From: Arthrobacter luteolus NBRC 107841
Lineage (GTDB): Bacteria > Actinomycetota > Actinomycetes > Actinomycetales > Micrococcaceae
Assembly: GCF_001552075.1 (NCBI RefSeq)
Contig: NZ_BCQM01000014.1
Coordinates: 1-58,692, forward strand
Reading direction: 5' to 3'
DNA length: 58,692 nt
Within the stretch, counting starts at the first letter, position 1. The number at the start of each line of letters is the position of its first letter. The position numbers and the translations under genes were made by a program. Shown piece after piece: positions 24,932 to 32,999 of this stretch. The notes beneath the pieces were generated by a model, which saw nothing but the letters and a program-made list of their open reading frames with translations, did not search any database and had not been told where the DNA came from.

Positions 24932-26076
24932 CGGCGGCAGTGGGGCACCCGGGAATCACCACCGGCGTCGACCGCCGCTGGGTGCTCCCGCCGTCGGACA
25001 CCCCGGCGCAGCAGTGCCATGCCTCCTCCGTTCTGTCCGTGGACGGCCGGCTGCTCTGCGCCTGGTTCGCCGGCACGGCCGAAGGCACGCCGGACAACCG
25101 GATCTGGCTCGCCGCGGCTGACCATACCGGCCGCTGGCAGGAGCCCCGGCCGGTGGCGGGGGAAGGCACCGAAGCGCACTGGAACCCGGTCCTGGCAGCA
25201 AGCCCGGACGGCAGCGTCTGGCTCTTCTACAAACGCGGCCCCGCGATCTCGGCCTGGCAGACCTGGTTCCGGGTAAGCCGGGACGCCGGGCGCACCTGGA
25301 GCGGCGCCCGGGAGCTGGTTCCCGGGGACAGCGGCGGGCGCGGACCGGTGAAGAACCCGCCGGTCCTGCTGCCCGACGGCGGCTGGCTGGCACCGGGCTC
25401 CGAGGAGCGCTGGCTGCCGGGCGGCGCCGTCTGGGACTGCTTCGCCGACCGCTCGGATGACGGCGGCGCCACCTGGGTCAAGGCCCCCATCCCCGTTGAC
25501 CGGGCCCGGCTGTCCGGCGCCGGCGTGATCCAGCCCTCGCTGTGGACGAAGGGAGACACCGTCGGTGCGCTGATGCGCTCCAGCGAAGGATTTGCCTATG
25601 CCGCGGAATCCACTGACGGCGGCAGGACCTTCTCTCCGGCGCAGCCGACGAACCTCCCGAACAACAACAGCGGCCTGACCGTCGCCGCCATCGGCGAGGA
25701 CCTCCTGGCCTGCGTCCACAACCCGGTCGCCGAAAGCTGGGGCCCGCGCTGCCCGCTGGCAGTGTCCTTCTCCGTGGACGGAACCCGGTGGGGACCGCCG
25801 GCGCTGGTCCTGGAGGACGGCCGCACTCCGCTGGAGGGCATTTTCCCCGCTGCCTCCAGCCCGCAGACCGAATCCGGAACCCGAGCTGCCGGATTCGAAC
25901 CCCGGGACACCGGGGTGATCACCGACGGGCGCGGCGAATACTCCTATCCCTCGGCCACCCTGCACGGTGACCAGCTGATTGTTACCTACACCTGGCAGCG
26001 GCGGGGGATCGTCAGCGCCGCTCTCCCCCTTGCCGCCCTCCGGCTCGCTGCGGCCCGCGCAGCGGCACTTTTATGA
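24928..26076 (+). CDS. Sialidase-like (BNR/Asp-box) six-bladed propeller protein
   Basis: Protein of 382 residues with three Asp-box motifs of the S-x-D-x-G-x-T-[WF] type: SRDAGRTW, SDDGGATW and STDGGRTF. These mark a sialidase-like beta-propeller. The N-terminus lacks a signal peptide, so it should act in the cytosol, unlike exo-sialidases that work on polymers outside the cell. Conserved-looking parts include AHWNPVLAASPDGSVWLFYK and NNNSGLTVAAIGEDLLACVHNP. Proteins of this kind are routinely labelled exo-alpha-sialidase from the fold alone; a lyase or hydrolase for a small sugar acid is equally possible. It overlaps tctA by ATGA and precedes the aldolase-like gene. Confidence 0.8.
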   Translation: MTAAVGHPGITTGVDRRWVLPPSDTPAQQCHASSVLSVDGRLLCAWFAGTAEGTPDNRIWLAAADHTGRWQEPRPVAGEGTEAHWNPVLAASPDGSVWLFYKRGPAISAWQTWFRVSRDAGRTWSGARELVPGDSGGRGPVKNPPVLLPDGGWLAPGSEERWLPGGAVWDCFADRSDDGGATWVKAPIPVDRARLSGAGVIQPSLWTKGDTVGALMRSSEGFAYAAESTDGGRTFSPAQPTNLPNNNSGLTVAAIGEDLLACVHNPVAESWGPRCPLAVSFSVDGTRWGPPALVLEDGRTPLEGIFPAASSPQTESGTRAAGFEPRDTGVITDGRGEYSYPSATLHGDQLIVTYTWQRRGIVSAALPLAALRLAAARAAALL

Positions 26077-26140
26077 ACCCGCACTTTATTGACACCGCAC
26101 CATCTGCACCGATCTCCGCACCACCGAAAGGCTCGACCCC

Positions 26141-27001
26141 ATGACCGCACAGATCATCAGCGCCCTCCCGCTTCCCTTCACTGACGACGGGGCTGTGGAC
26201 TGGTCCGCGTACGAGGCGCTGCTGGCCCGCGTTGAGCCGCACGTCCACGGTGTCCTCGTCGCCGGGACCACCGGGGAATTCCCGGCGCTGGACGACGACG
26301 AGCGGCTCGAAACGTTCCGCCGGGCCATCGTGGCCTTCGGTGCGGACCGGGTCATTGCCCACATCGGGCACGCCAGCCCCCAGCAGGTCATCCGGCTCGG
26401 CCATACGGCCCAGCGCCTGGGCATCAGCCGGATGGCGACCCTGAATCCGTACTACCTGCCCGCTGACGACGACGCCGTTTACGGGTTCTACCAGGCCGTG
26501 ACCGCCGCGCTTCCCGGCGTCGACCACTATGTGTACCTGTTCCCGGAACGGACCGGGATCACTGTCGGCGTGGCCGTCTTTGAACGGATCATGCAGCTGC
26601 CCGGTGTCCGCGGAGTGAAGCTCTCCGGTGCCGCCAGTGAGGAACTCGAGGCCTACGCCAAGTGCCTGGTGCCCGGCCAGGAGCTCTACTCCGGCAATGA
26701 CGCCACCCTGCCGTTTGTGATGGCCAGCGGAGGCAGCGGCGTTGTTTCCGGCGTCTCGGCCGCGTTCCCAGCGACCTTCGCCGCGCTGGCGCGCGCCGTC
26801 GACGCCTCCGGAGCAGAGGAAACGAAGGCACTCCAGGACACCGTGGAGAACCTGGTCTCCCTCGCCGGTCCCTCCATCATCCGATTGAAGGCCGCCGTCG
26901 CGGTGAACGTTCCCGGCAGCTGGCGCAGCCGCATGCCGATGGCCGCGATCGACGGAGCCCTGGCCACAGAGCTGTCCGCCGCCGCCGCCAGCCACGCCTA
27001 G
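26141..27001 (+). CDS. DapA/NanA-family aldolase or dehydratase
   Basis: Class I Schiff-base TIM-barrel protein of 286 residues. Seen: VAGTTGEFPALDDDER (the GTTGE phosphate/carboxylate-binding loop), NPYYLPADDDAVYGFYQAV, Tyr130/Tyr132 in DHYVYLFPER as the proton-relay tyrosine region, and the Schiff-base Lys160 in GVKLSGAASEE. Family members include dihydrodipicolinate synthase, N-acetylneuraminate lyase and 2-keto-3-deoxy sugar acid aldolases or dehydratases. Lysine biosynthesis is unlikely given the operon. A lyase or dehydratase for a 2-keto-3-deoxy sugar acid fits the neighbours best. ATG start with a weak ribosome site. Confidence 0.87.
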   Translation: MTAQIISALPLPFTDDGAVDWSAYEALLARVEPHVHGVLVAGTTGEFPALDDDERLETFRRAIVAFGADRVIAHIGHASPQQVIRLGHTAQRLGISRMATLNPYYLPADDDAVYGFYQAVTAALPGVDHYVYLFPERTGITVGVAVFERIMQLPGVRGVKLSGAASEELEAYAKCLVPGQELYSGNDATLPFVMASGGSGVVSGVSAAFPATFAALARAVDASGAEETKALQDTVENLVSLAGPSIIRLKAAVAVNVPGSWRSRMPMAAIDGALATELSAAAASHA

Positions 27002-27058
27002 ACCTTTTTACTTCGCACCATCACCTGATCGACTCGATTCCGATCACAAGGAGAAGCA

Positions 27059-28693
27059 ATGAGCACGTACACCTTCCCAGCTGAACAGCATCTGCCTGCC
27101 CTGAAGGAAAAGACCGTTTATACCGTCGCCAGCGGCGACCTGCGGCTGAGCGCGAACCTCGCCGGCTGGGGCACCCAGCAGCAGCTCGAGGCGGACTTCG
27201 CCGCCGCCGTCGGGCGCTTTGGATTCACCGTCGAGCGCGCCCACGGAACTAATCCGGAGACCGGCCACGGATTCATCGACAGCCAGCGCGCCGGCATGGA
27301 CGTTTTCCGCAACATCCCCGCAGAGGCGCCGCTGGTGGTGGTCGACGCCGTCTGGCAGTACAGCCACCATGTCCTCGCCGGCCTGCGCTCGCACCGCGGC
27401 CCTATCCTGGTGGTCGCCAACTGGGCCGGGGACTTCCCCGGACTGGTGGGCCTGCTGAACCTCACGGGCTCCCTCACCAAAGCCGGTGTGCCGTACTCCT
27501 CGCTGTGGAGCAAGGACTTCAGTGACGACTGGGCCATCGGCAAGGTGGAGGAATGGCTCCGCATCGGCACCATCAACCACGACCTCAGCCATGTCCGCGA
27601 CCTGCCCGCCCTGCCGGATTCGGAGGAAACCCGGCTGGGTGCCGCGCTGGCCCGGCAGCTCCGGGACGAAAAAGCGATCATCGGCGTGTTCGATGAAGGC
27701 TGCATGGGTATGTACAACGCCATCATCGATGACGAGCTGCTGAACCCGCTCGGCATCTACAAGGAACGGCTCTCCCAGTCGGCGCTGCTCGCCGAAATGC
27801 GCCAGGTGACGGATGGGGAAGCGAAGGAAATCCGGCAGTGGCTCGACGACGCCGGCTTCACCTTCCACTTTGGGCCCGACGACGCCGAGGACCTCACTGA
27901 GGATCAGGTGCACGAACAGCTCAAAATGTACGTGGCCGCCGTCCGCATCGCCGACGACTTCGGCGCCGACGCCATCGGCATCCAGTACCAGCAGGGACTC
28001 AAGGACATGGCCCCGGCCTCCGACCTGGTGGAAGGCCTGCTTAATAACGTCTCCCGGCCGCCGGTCCTCTCCCGCGACGGTTCCCGTGAGCTGTACCGGG
28101 ATGCTGCTCTCCCGCACTTCAACGAGGTTGACGAGGGCGTGGCAGTTGACGCCCTGGTCACCAACCGGATCTGGACCGCCATGGGCCTGGACCCGGCGAA
28201 CACCCTCCACGACATCCGCTGGGGCGAAGAGTACGACGGCGAGTTCGTCTGGGTTTTCGAGATCTCCGGCGCGGTCCCGGCATCCCACAACGGCGGCTAC
28301 GACAAATCGTTCGGCCACCGCCAGCCCGCGGTGTTCTTCCCCCGAGGCGGGTCCACGCTCTCCGGCACGTCCAAGCCCGGCGAGATCGTCTGGTCACGCG
28401 TCTTCATCATGGACGACGAACTGCACGTGGACCTCGGCCGGGGCCACGTGGTTGCCCTGCCAGAGGAAGAAACCCAGCGCCGGCTCAACGCCACGGACAA
28501 ACAGTGGCCGATCATGCACGCCGTGCTGCACGGAGTATCCCGCGACCAGCTGATGGCCCGGCACAAGGCCAACCACGTCCAGGTGGTCTACGCCCCGGAC
28601 GCGGAGACCGCGGACAAGGGACTGGCCGCCAAGGCTGCCCTGTTCCACGAGCTGGGCGTGCACGTGCACCTGTGCGGCGAAGTGGCGCTGTAA
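27059..28693 (+). CDS. L-fucose/L-arabinose isomerase-like protein
   Basis: Protein of 544 residues related to the fucose/arabinose isomerase superfamily, which interconverts aldoses and ketoses at a Mn2+ site. The signature EKAIIGVFDEGCMGMYNAIIDD matches the metal-binding region of that superfamily (Glu in FDEGCMGM). DDFGADAIGIQYQQGLKDM provides another metal-site segment. The C-terminal domain has DELHVDLGRGHVVALPEEE, and NHVQVVYAPD close to the end. A clear AAGGAG site precedes the ATG. One base separates its stop from the kinase start. The sugar is not identifiable; family proteins annotated only as isomerase-like may not be true isomerases. Confidence 0.8.
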   Translation: MSTYTFPAEQHLPALKEKTVYTVASGDLRLSANLAGWGTQQQLEADFAAAVGRFGFTVERAHGTNPETGHGFIDSQRAGMDVFRNIPAEAPLVVVDAVWQYSHHVLAGLRSHRGPILVVANWAGDFPGLVGLLNLTGSLTKAGVPYSSLWSKDFSDDWAIGKVEEWLRIGTINHDLSHVRDLPALPDSEETRLGAALARQLRDEKAIIGVFDEGCMGMYNAIIDDELLNPLGIYKERLSQSALLAEMRQVTDGEAKEIRQWLDDAGFTFHFGPDDAEDLTEDQVHEQLKMYVAAVRIADDFGADAIGIQYQQGLKDMAPASDLVEGLLNNVSRPPVLSRDGSRELYRDAALPHFNEVDEGVAVDALVTNRIWTAMGLDPANTLHDIRWGEEYDGEFVWVFEISGAVPASHNGGYDKSFGHRQPAVFFPRGGSTLSGTSKPGEIVWSRVFIMDDELHVDLGRGHVVALPEEETQRRLNATDKQWPIMHAVLHGVSRDQLMARHKANHVQVVYAPDAETADKGLAAKAALFHELGVHVHLCGEVAL

Positions 28694-28694
28694 C

Positions 28695-30194
28695 GTGTTC
28701 GGCTCCTTCCCCCGCAAAGCTGTGCTCGGCGTCGACATCGGAACCAGCAGCAGCAAGGGTGTCCTGGTGGATCTCGAAGGCAACGTCCTGGCCTCCGAGA
28801 CCAGGGAACACCGGGTCGACCGGCCGCACCCCGGCTGGGTCGAGATGGATGCAGCAGTGTGGTGGGAGGAGTTCCGCAGCATCACTGCTGCGCTGGTGAC
28901 AGATGCCGTGACAATCGTCGGTGTAGGGGTCAGCGGAATGGGTCCCTGCGTCCTCGTCACCGACGAGCACTCGACGCCGCTGCGTCCGGCCATCCTGTAC
29001 GGGGTGGACACCCGGGCCACGGCGGAGATCACCGCACTCACCGCGGAGCTTGGCGGCGACGCGGAAATCCTGGGCCGCTGCGGGTCAACGCTCTCCACCC
29101 AGGCGGTGGGCCCGAAGCTGGAGTGGCTGGCCGTCCACGAAACGGAGGTCTTCGCCGCGGCCCGGCGGCTGTACATGCCGGCGTCGTGGCTGGCCTACCA
29201 CCTGACCGGGGAGTACGGGCTTGACCACCACTCCGCCAGCCAGTGCACCCCGCTCTACGATTCGGACGCCCTCGTTTGGTACAAACCCTGGACCGAGCGG
29301 ATCGCACCGGACCTGGACCTGCCGCCGCTGCTCTGGCCCGGCGACGTCGTCGGACAGGTGACGGCGGCAGCCTCCCGGGCGACGGGCCTTCCGGCCGGCG
29401 TTCCGGTGTGCATCGGGACGATCGACGCCTGGACCGAGGCAGTGAGCGTCGGCGCCACCGGGCCCGGGGACCTGATGCTGATGTACGGAACCACCATGTT
29501 CCTGGTGCACACGGTCACGGAACGGATCGACGTTCCCGAACTGTGGGGCACCCTCGGTGCCTACGAAGGCACCCGGTGCCTGGCCGGCGGGATGGCCACC
29601 TCAGGGGCTATCACCGGCTGGCTGCGGGAAATCTTCGGCTCCCCGGAGTATCCGCAGCTGCTCTCCGAGGCCCAGGAATCCGGTCCCGGCGCGCACGGCA
29701 TCCTGATGCTCCCGTACTTCGCGGGTGAAAGGACGCCGATCGCGGATCCGGACGCCCGCGGTGTTATCGCCGGGCTCACCCTGTCCACGACCCGCGGAGA
29801 CCTGTACCGGGCGGCACTGGAAGCGACGGCGATGGGCGTGCGCCACAACATCGAGGCGATGGAAGCCGCCGGCGGCGACATCACCCGGATCGTGGCGGTG
29901 GGCGGCGGAACGCAGGGCGGACTTTGGACCCAGATCGTGTCCGATGTGACCGGACGCGAACAGGTGATCCCCGCCCGGACGATCGGCGCGAGTTACGGCG
30001 CGGCCTTCCTGGCCGCACAGATCACGGCGAAAGATTCCGTCCGGATCTCGGACTGGAACCCGCCGAGCGAGGTCATCCGCCCCGATCCGTCCCTGCGCGA
30101 ACGCTATAACGCCCTGTACAGCCTGTACCGCGAGCTCTACGACGCTTCGCGGAACGTCCAGCACCGGCTGGCAGAGGCCCAGCGGATGAGCTGA
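28695..30194 (+). CDS. FGGY-family carbohydrate kinase (xylulokinase/gluconokinase-like)
   Basis: Sugar kinase of 499 residues. The N-terminal phosphate-1 loop is VLGVDIGTSSSKGVLVDLEG; the substrate domain includes GVDTRATAEI and LMLMYGTTMF. The C-terminal ATP domain has IVAVGGGTQGGLWTQIVSDVTG, with ARTIGASYGAAFLAA typical of FGGY enzymes. The GTG start lies one base after the preceding stop, so the kinase is translationally coupled to the isomerase-like gene. It would phosphorylate the ketose or sugar acid made upstream. The last 18 bases are directly duplicated just after the stop (30179-30212). Ends the operon at the 30237 hairpin. Confidence 0.88.
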   Translation: MFGSFPRKAVLGVDIGTSSSKGVLVDLEGNVLASETREHRVDRPHPGWVEMDAAVWWEEFRSITAALVTDAVTIVGVGVSGMGPCVLVTDEHSTPLRPAILYGVDTRATAEITALTAELGGDAEILGRCGSTLSTQAVGPKLEWLAVHETEVFAAARRLYMPASWLAYHLTGEYGLDHHSASQCTPLYDSDALVWYKPWTERIAPDLDLPPLLWPGDVVGQVTAAASRATGLPAGVPVCIGTIDAWTEAVSVGATGPGDLMLMYGTTMFLVHTVTERIDVPELWGTLGAYEGTRCLAGGMATSGAITGWLREIFGSPEYPQLLSEAQESGPGAHGILMLPYFAGERTPIADPDARGVIAGLTLSTTRGDLYRAALEATAMGVRHNIEAMEAAGGDITRIVAVGGGTQGGLWTQIVSDVTGREQVIPARTIGASYGAAFLAAQITAKDSVRISDWNPPSEVIRPDPSLRERYNALYSLYRELYDASRNVQHRLAEAQRMS

Positions 30195-30212
30195 TCCAGC
30201 GGATGAGCTGAG
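30179..30212 (+). repeat. Direct duplication at the 3' end of the FGGY kinase gene
   Basis: CCAGCGGATGAGCTGA occurs at 30179-30194 (including the stop codon) and again at 30197-30212. It looks like a small slippage duplication covering the stop, leaving the coding sequence unchanged. Confidence 0.7.
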
Positions 30213-30236
30213 CCAGCGGCACAGCTGCTTCAGGCG

Positions 30237-30271
30237 GCTCGAACCCGGCATGCGATGTGCCGGGTTCGAGC
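30237..30271. terminator. Bidirectional hairpin terminator
   Basis: Perfect 14-bp stem (GCTCGAACCCGGCA / TGCCGGGTTCGAGC) with a TGCGATG loop, lying between the convergent stops at 30194 and 30275. No T-tract. Confidence 0.8.
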
Positions 30272-30274
30272 ACC

Positions 30275-31864
30275 CTACTTGGGGTTGGAGTACATCACCA
30301 CAAGAACGCATACCGCGGAAACGCCCGCCTGGGCCAGCAGCAGCACGCCCGGAGCGTAGCCCAGGAACAGGCCCAGCAGCAGCGGCACCAGCGCCAGCAG
30401 TGTAGTGTCCAGCCCGCGGATCATGGATCCGGCCTGGGCGGTTGGCACCGGGCCGAAAACGGTCTCTGCGGGCGGAGCGGTCCAATCGGGCTGGGGGCGG
30501 TAGGCGCCCCGCACCGCAGCAGCCCCGAAGCCCAGCCCGGCCAGTGCGCCCAGGGCGATCAGGGCCGGACTGCCCGCGCCCAGCAGCACCAGGGCGGCAC
30601 AAAACGTCCCGGCCCACACCGCCGACGCCGCTGCCGGCAGCGCAAGCCGGCTCAGCCGCACCACGGCGGGGGAGAGCGGGAGCAGCATATCCAGCCCGGG
30701 GGTGATCGCGGTCTGCCGCGCCAGCGCGCCCATTGCCGGCACGGCTGCACAAATGGCCACCGCAACCAGGGCCAGCTGGAGCAGCACCGGCTGGCTGCCG
30801 CCGGTGAGGAGCAGCGCGGTGCAGAGGGCCAGCAGCAGCAGCGGCCGGCCCCAGAGCCCGGGAGTACGCAGGAACGCTGTGGTGTCGGCACGCAGCAGCG
30901 CACCGAACGGCGTCCGCGATCCTTGCGCATACCAGCGGTGCGCCCGGTGGGACCGTTTGGTGCCGGTGCCGGTGCCGGGTGCGGAGGTGAGGGCCCGGCC
31001 CAGTTCGTTGGGATCCATCAGGAAAAGCGCAGCACCGGCATGACCGGAAACGCCTCCGCCGCGGATCAGCTCCCGGCTCGGGATCCGGTCCAGCCGGGGA
31101 AAGACCAAAAGACCCAGCCCGACGGCGGCGGCCAGGGCGGCGGCCCCCGCCCAGATCACGCCCGCAGCAGCCAACCCGGGCAGGAAGCTCAGGGCTGCGA
31201 GCAACACCAGGCCGGGAAGCGGTCCAGCCGCAGCGCCCAGAACCGCCGATCCCGCATCCGGTCCCAGAGGCCGGGGGCCGAGCCCTGCCTGCCGCACTGC
31301 CGCGGCCAGCACCGCGCAGAGTGCTGCCAGTCCGAAGACGGCGGCACCGCCCAGCTGATCCGCCGGCCCCGCATCGAGGTTGGTGATGAAACCGATGGGT
31401 AAATAGAGCACGGCTGCACCGGCCCCCACCAGGAGCAGGCGGCGGACCAGCCGCCCGGCAATCATCGGACGCCGGTCCACGGGCAGGCTGAGCCACCAGT
31501 ACCCTTCGGCCGGAGCCACAGCGGCCGGGCCAAACTTCCGGGCCATACCCAGCACCGCCACCAGGGCCGCGAAGACCAGGACGATGGATGCGGCGCCGTC
31601 GGGCAGGTCAATCCACGGTGCCTCCGTCAGGGTGCGCCCGGCATCCCCGCCATTCCAGACTGTGGACACCTGCTCCCGGAGTGCCAGCACGAGTCCGGCT
31701 GTCAGGGCGCCGACCGTTCCCGCCGCCAGCAGGGCTGAGTAGGCGTCGATGAGGACATCGCGGATCCGGGTGCGGCCGCGGGTGTTGCTCCGTGAAACCT
31801 GGCGGGTAAACCGGACCGGGTTGAAGGCGGTGGGGTCCGTCCCAACGGCGGCGTCCTGCGCCAC
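30275..31864 (-). CDS. DUF6297-type ABC-2-like membrane protein
   Basis: Membrane protein of 529 residues with roughly 12-14 helices in two blocks (about 40-240 and 330-529), separated by a cytosolic part (FPRLDRIPSRELIRGGG; GTGTKRSHRAHRWYAQG). It has the look of the actinobacterial DUF6297 proteins that pair with a stand-alone ABC ATPase. The start is two bases after the ATPase stop, so the two are probably one exporter. Substrate unknown. Ala/Leu/Gly content is extreme even for a membrane protein in this genome. Confidence 0.75.
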   Translation of the reverse strand: MAQDAAVGTDPTAFNPVRFTRQVSRSNTRGRTRIRDVLIDAYSALLAAGTVGALTAGLVLALREQVSTVWNGGDAGRTLTEAPWIDLPDGAASIVLVFAALVAVLGMARKFGPAAVAPAEGYWWLSLPVDRRPMIAGRLVRRLLLVGAGAAVLYLPIGFITNLDAGPADQLGGAAVFGLAALCAVLAAAVRQAGLGPRPLGPDAGSAVLGAAAGPLPGLVLLAALSFLPGLAAAGVIWAGAAALAAAVGLGLLVFPRLDRIPSRELIRGGGVSGHAGAALFLMDPNELGRALTSAPGTGTGTKRSHRAHRWYAQGSRTPFGALLRADTTAFLRTPGLWGRPLLLLALCTALLLTGGSQPVLLQLALVAVAICAAVPAMGALARQTAITPGLDMLLPLSPAVVRLSRLALPAAASAVWAGTFCAALVLLGAGSPALIALGALAGLGFGAAAVRGAYRPQPDWTAPPAETVFGPVPTAQAGSMIRGLDTTLLALVPLLLGLFLGYAPGVLLLAQAGVSAVCVLVVMYSNPK

Positions 31865-31866
31865 GG

Positions 31867-32553
31867 TCAGCGTCCGGCGATTTCCGCGGCGGCGCGCTCC
31901 GGGGCGATCTCCCGCACGTCGTCGTCAATAAGCAGGCAGCGGTCGGCCGTGGCCAGGAGCAGGGCCGGATCATGCGTGACCAGCAGGACGGTCCCGCCTT
32001 CGGCGGCGTAGGCCTTGATCCGTTTGCCCAAGCGTTCGCGCATCACCGGGTCCAGGCGCTGCTCCGGTTCGTCCAGGATCAGCAGCGAGGAGGGGCGGAT
32101 CAGGGCGGAGGCCAGCAGCAGCCGGCGCCGCTGCCCGGAGGAAACAGCGGCCGGAACGGCATCAGCCCTGTCCACCAGGGCGAAGAACTCCAGCTCTGCC
32201 TCCACCGCGGCATCGGGATCCGGAACCGAGTGTCCGCGGGCCACCAGCTGAAGGTGTTCCCGCAGGGAGAGGGAGGGAAAGAAGGCGTCCTCGTCGAAAA
32301 GCGCGGCAACCTGCCGGCGGAACGGGATACCGTCTTCGTTGACCGGCAGCCCATGCACCCGCACCTCGCCGTCGAGCATTGGCTGCTTGCCCGCGATGGT
32401 GCGGGCGGCGGTCGACTTGCCTGCGCCGTTGAAGCCCACCACGCCCAGGACCTCGCCGGCGCCGGCTGCTGCGGTGATGGATCCGCAGACAGGAGCGCCG
32501 CCGTACCCCACGCTGAGATCCGAAATTTCGAGCACAGCCCCCGCAGCAGTCAT
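31867..32553 (-). CDS. ABC transporter ATP-binding protein
   Basis: ATPase of 228 residues. Walker A is GFNGAGKS, the signature SSGQRRRLLLASAL (SSGQR instead of LSGGQ), Walker B LLILDEPEQRLDP and the switch region LVTHDPALL. The unusual Q-R in the D-loop (EPEQRLDP rather than EPTxGLDP) and the altered signature are shared by some exporter ATPases for peptides or antibiotics. It is the upstream gene of the pair with the DUF6297-type membrane protein. The ATG at 32551-32553 begins MTAAGAVLEISDLSVGYGG. Confidence 0.88.
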   Translation of the reverse strand: MTAAGAVLEISDLSVGYGGAPVCGSITAAAGAGEVLGVVGFNGAGKSTAARTIAGKQPMLDGEVRVHGLPVNEDGIPFRRQVAALFDEDAFFPSLSLREHLQLVARGHSVPDPDAAVEAELEFFALVDRADAVPAAVSSGQRRRLLLASALIRPSSLLILDEPEQRLDPVMRERLGKRIKAYAAEGGTVLLVTHDPALLLATADRCLLIDDDVREIAPERAAAEIAGR

Positions 32554-32612
32554 GCCTTCAATCTAGCGGACGGCCGAATCGCTCACCGCCGGCCGGGTCT
32601 ACCGCGGCAGGG

Positions 32613-32963
32613 TCAGGGAACCGCCACCATGTAGGAGTCAACCTCGCTGATCAGGCCGTCCCGGAAGGTCAGGACGTCGCAGTAGTTGAAATGGACCGGC
32701 CCCACGTTTGGATGGCTGCTGTGGCCTGAACCGGTTATCACCGTGGTGTTCCCGGAGCTGATCATGCGCTCAATACTGAGGTCCGGGCTGCCTTCGAACC
32801 CGGGAGCGCCAATCTCGGCGTCGAACTCCGGTTTGCCCCGGGTGGTGCGCGCACCGTGGATGCGCCAGACGACGTCGTCGGTCAGGCAGGCGAGAATCGC
32901 CTGGTGGTCGCGGTGGCGGAAACCGTCCATGTAGCGCTGGACCTGTTCCTCCTGAATGCTCAC
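32613..32963 (-). CDS. NTF2-like/SnoaL-like protein
   Basis: Cytosolic protein of 116 residues from a GTG start with a good ribosome site (GGAGG) upstream. It has the NTF2 cone: an N-terminal helix pair (QRYMDGFRHRDHQAILACLTDDVVWRIHG), and strands ending in VHFNYCDVLTFRDGLISEVDSYMV. Family members bind small hydrophobic ligands or act as isomerases or hydrolases; no reaction can be named. Stands alone between the ABC pair and the P-type ATPase. Confidence 0.82.
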   Translation of the reverse strand: MSIQEEQVQRYMDGFRHRDHQAILACLTDDVVWRIHGARTTRGKPEFDAEIGAPGFEGSPDLSIERMISSGNTTVITGSGHSSHPNVGPVHFNYCDVLTFRDGLISEVDSYMVAVP

Positions 32964-32999
32964 GGGAGACCCCCTCCTGCGGGTCGGGGAGGTTCCGGA

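Noticed and set aside
24928-27001. Sialic acid catabolism (sialidase plus N-acetylneuraminate lyase)
   Set aside because: The sialidase-like protein lacks a signal peptide, the operon lacks NanK/NanE, and isomerase and FGGY kinase do not belong to that pathway.
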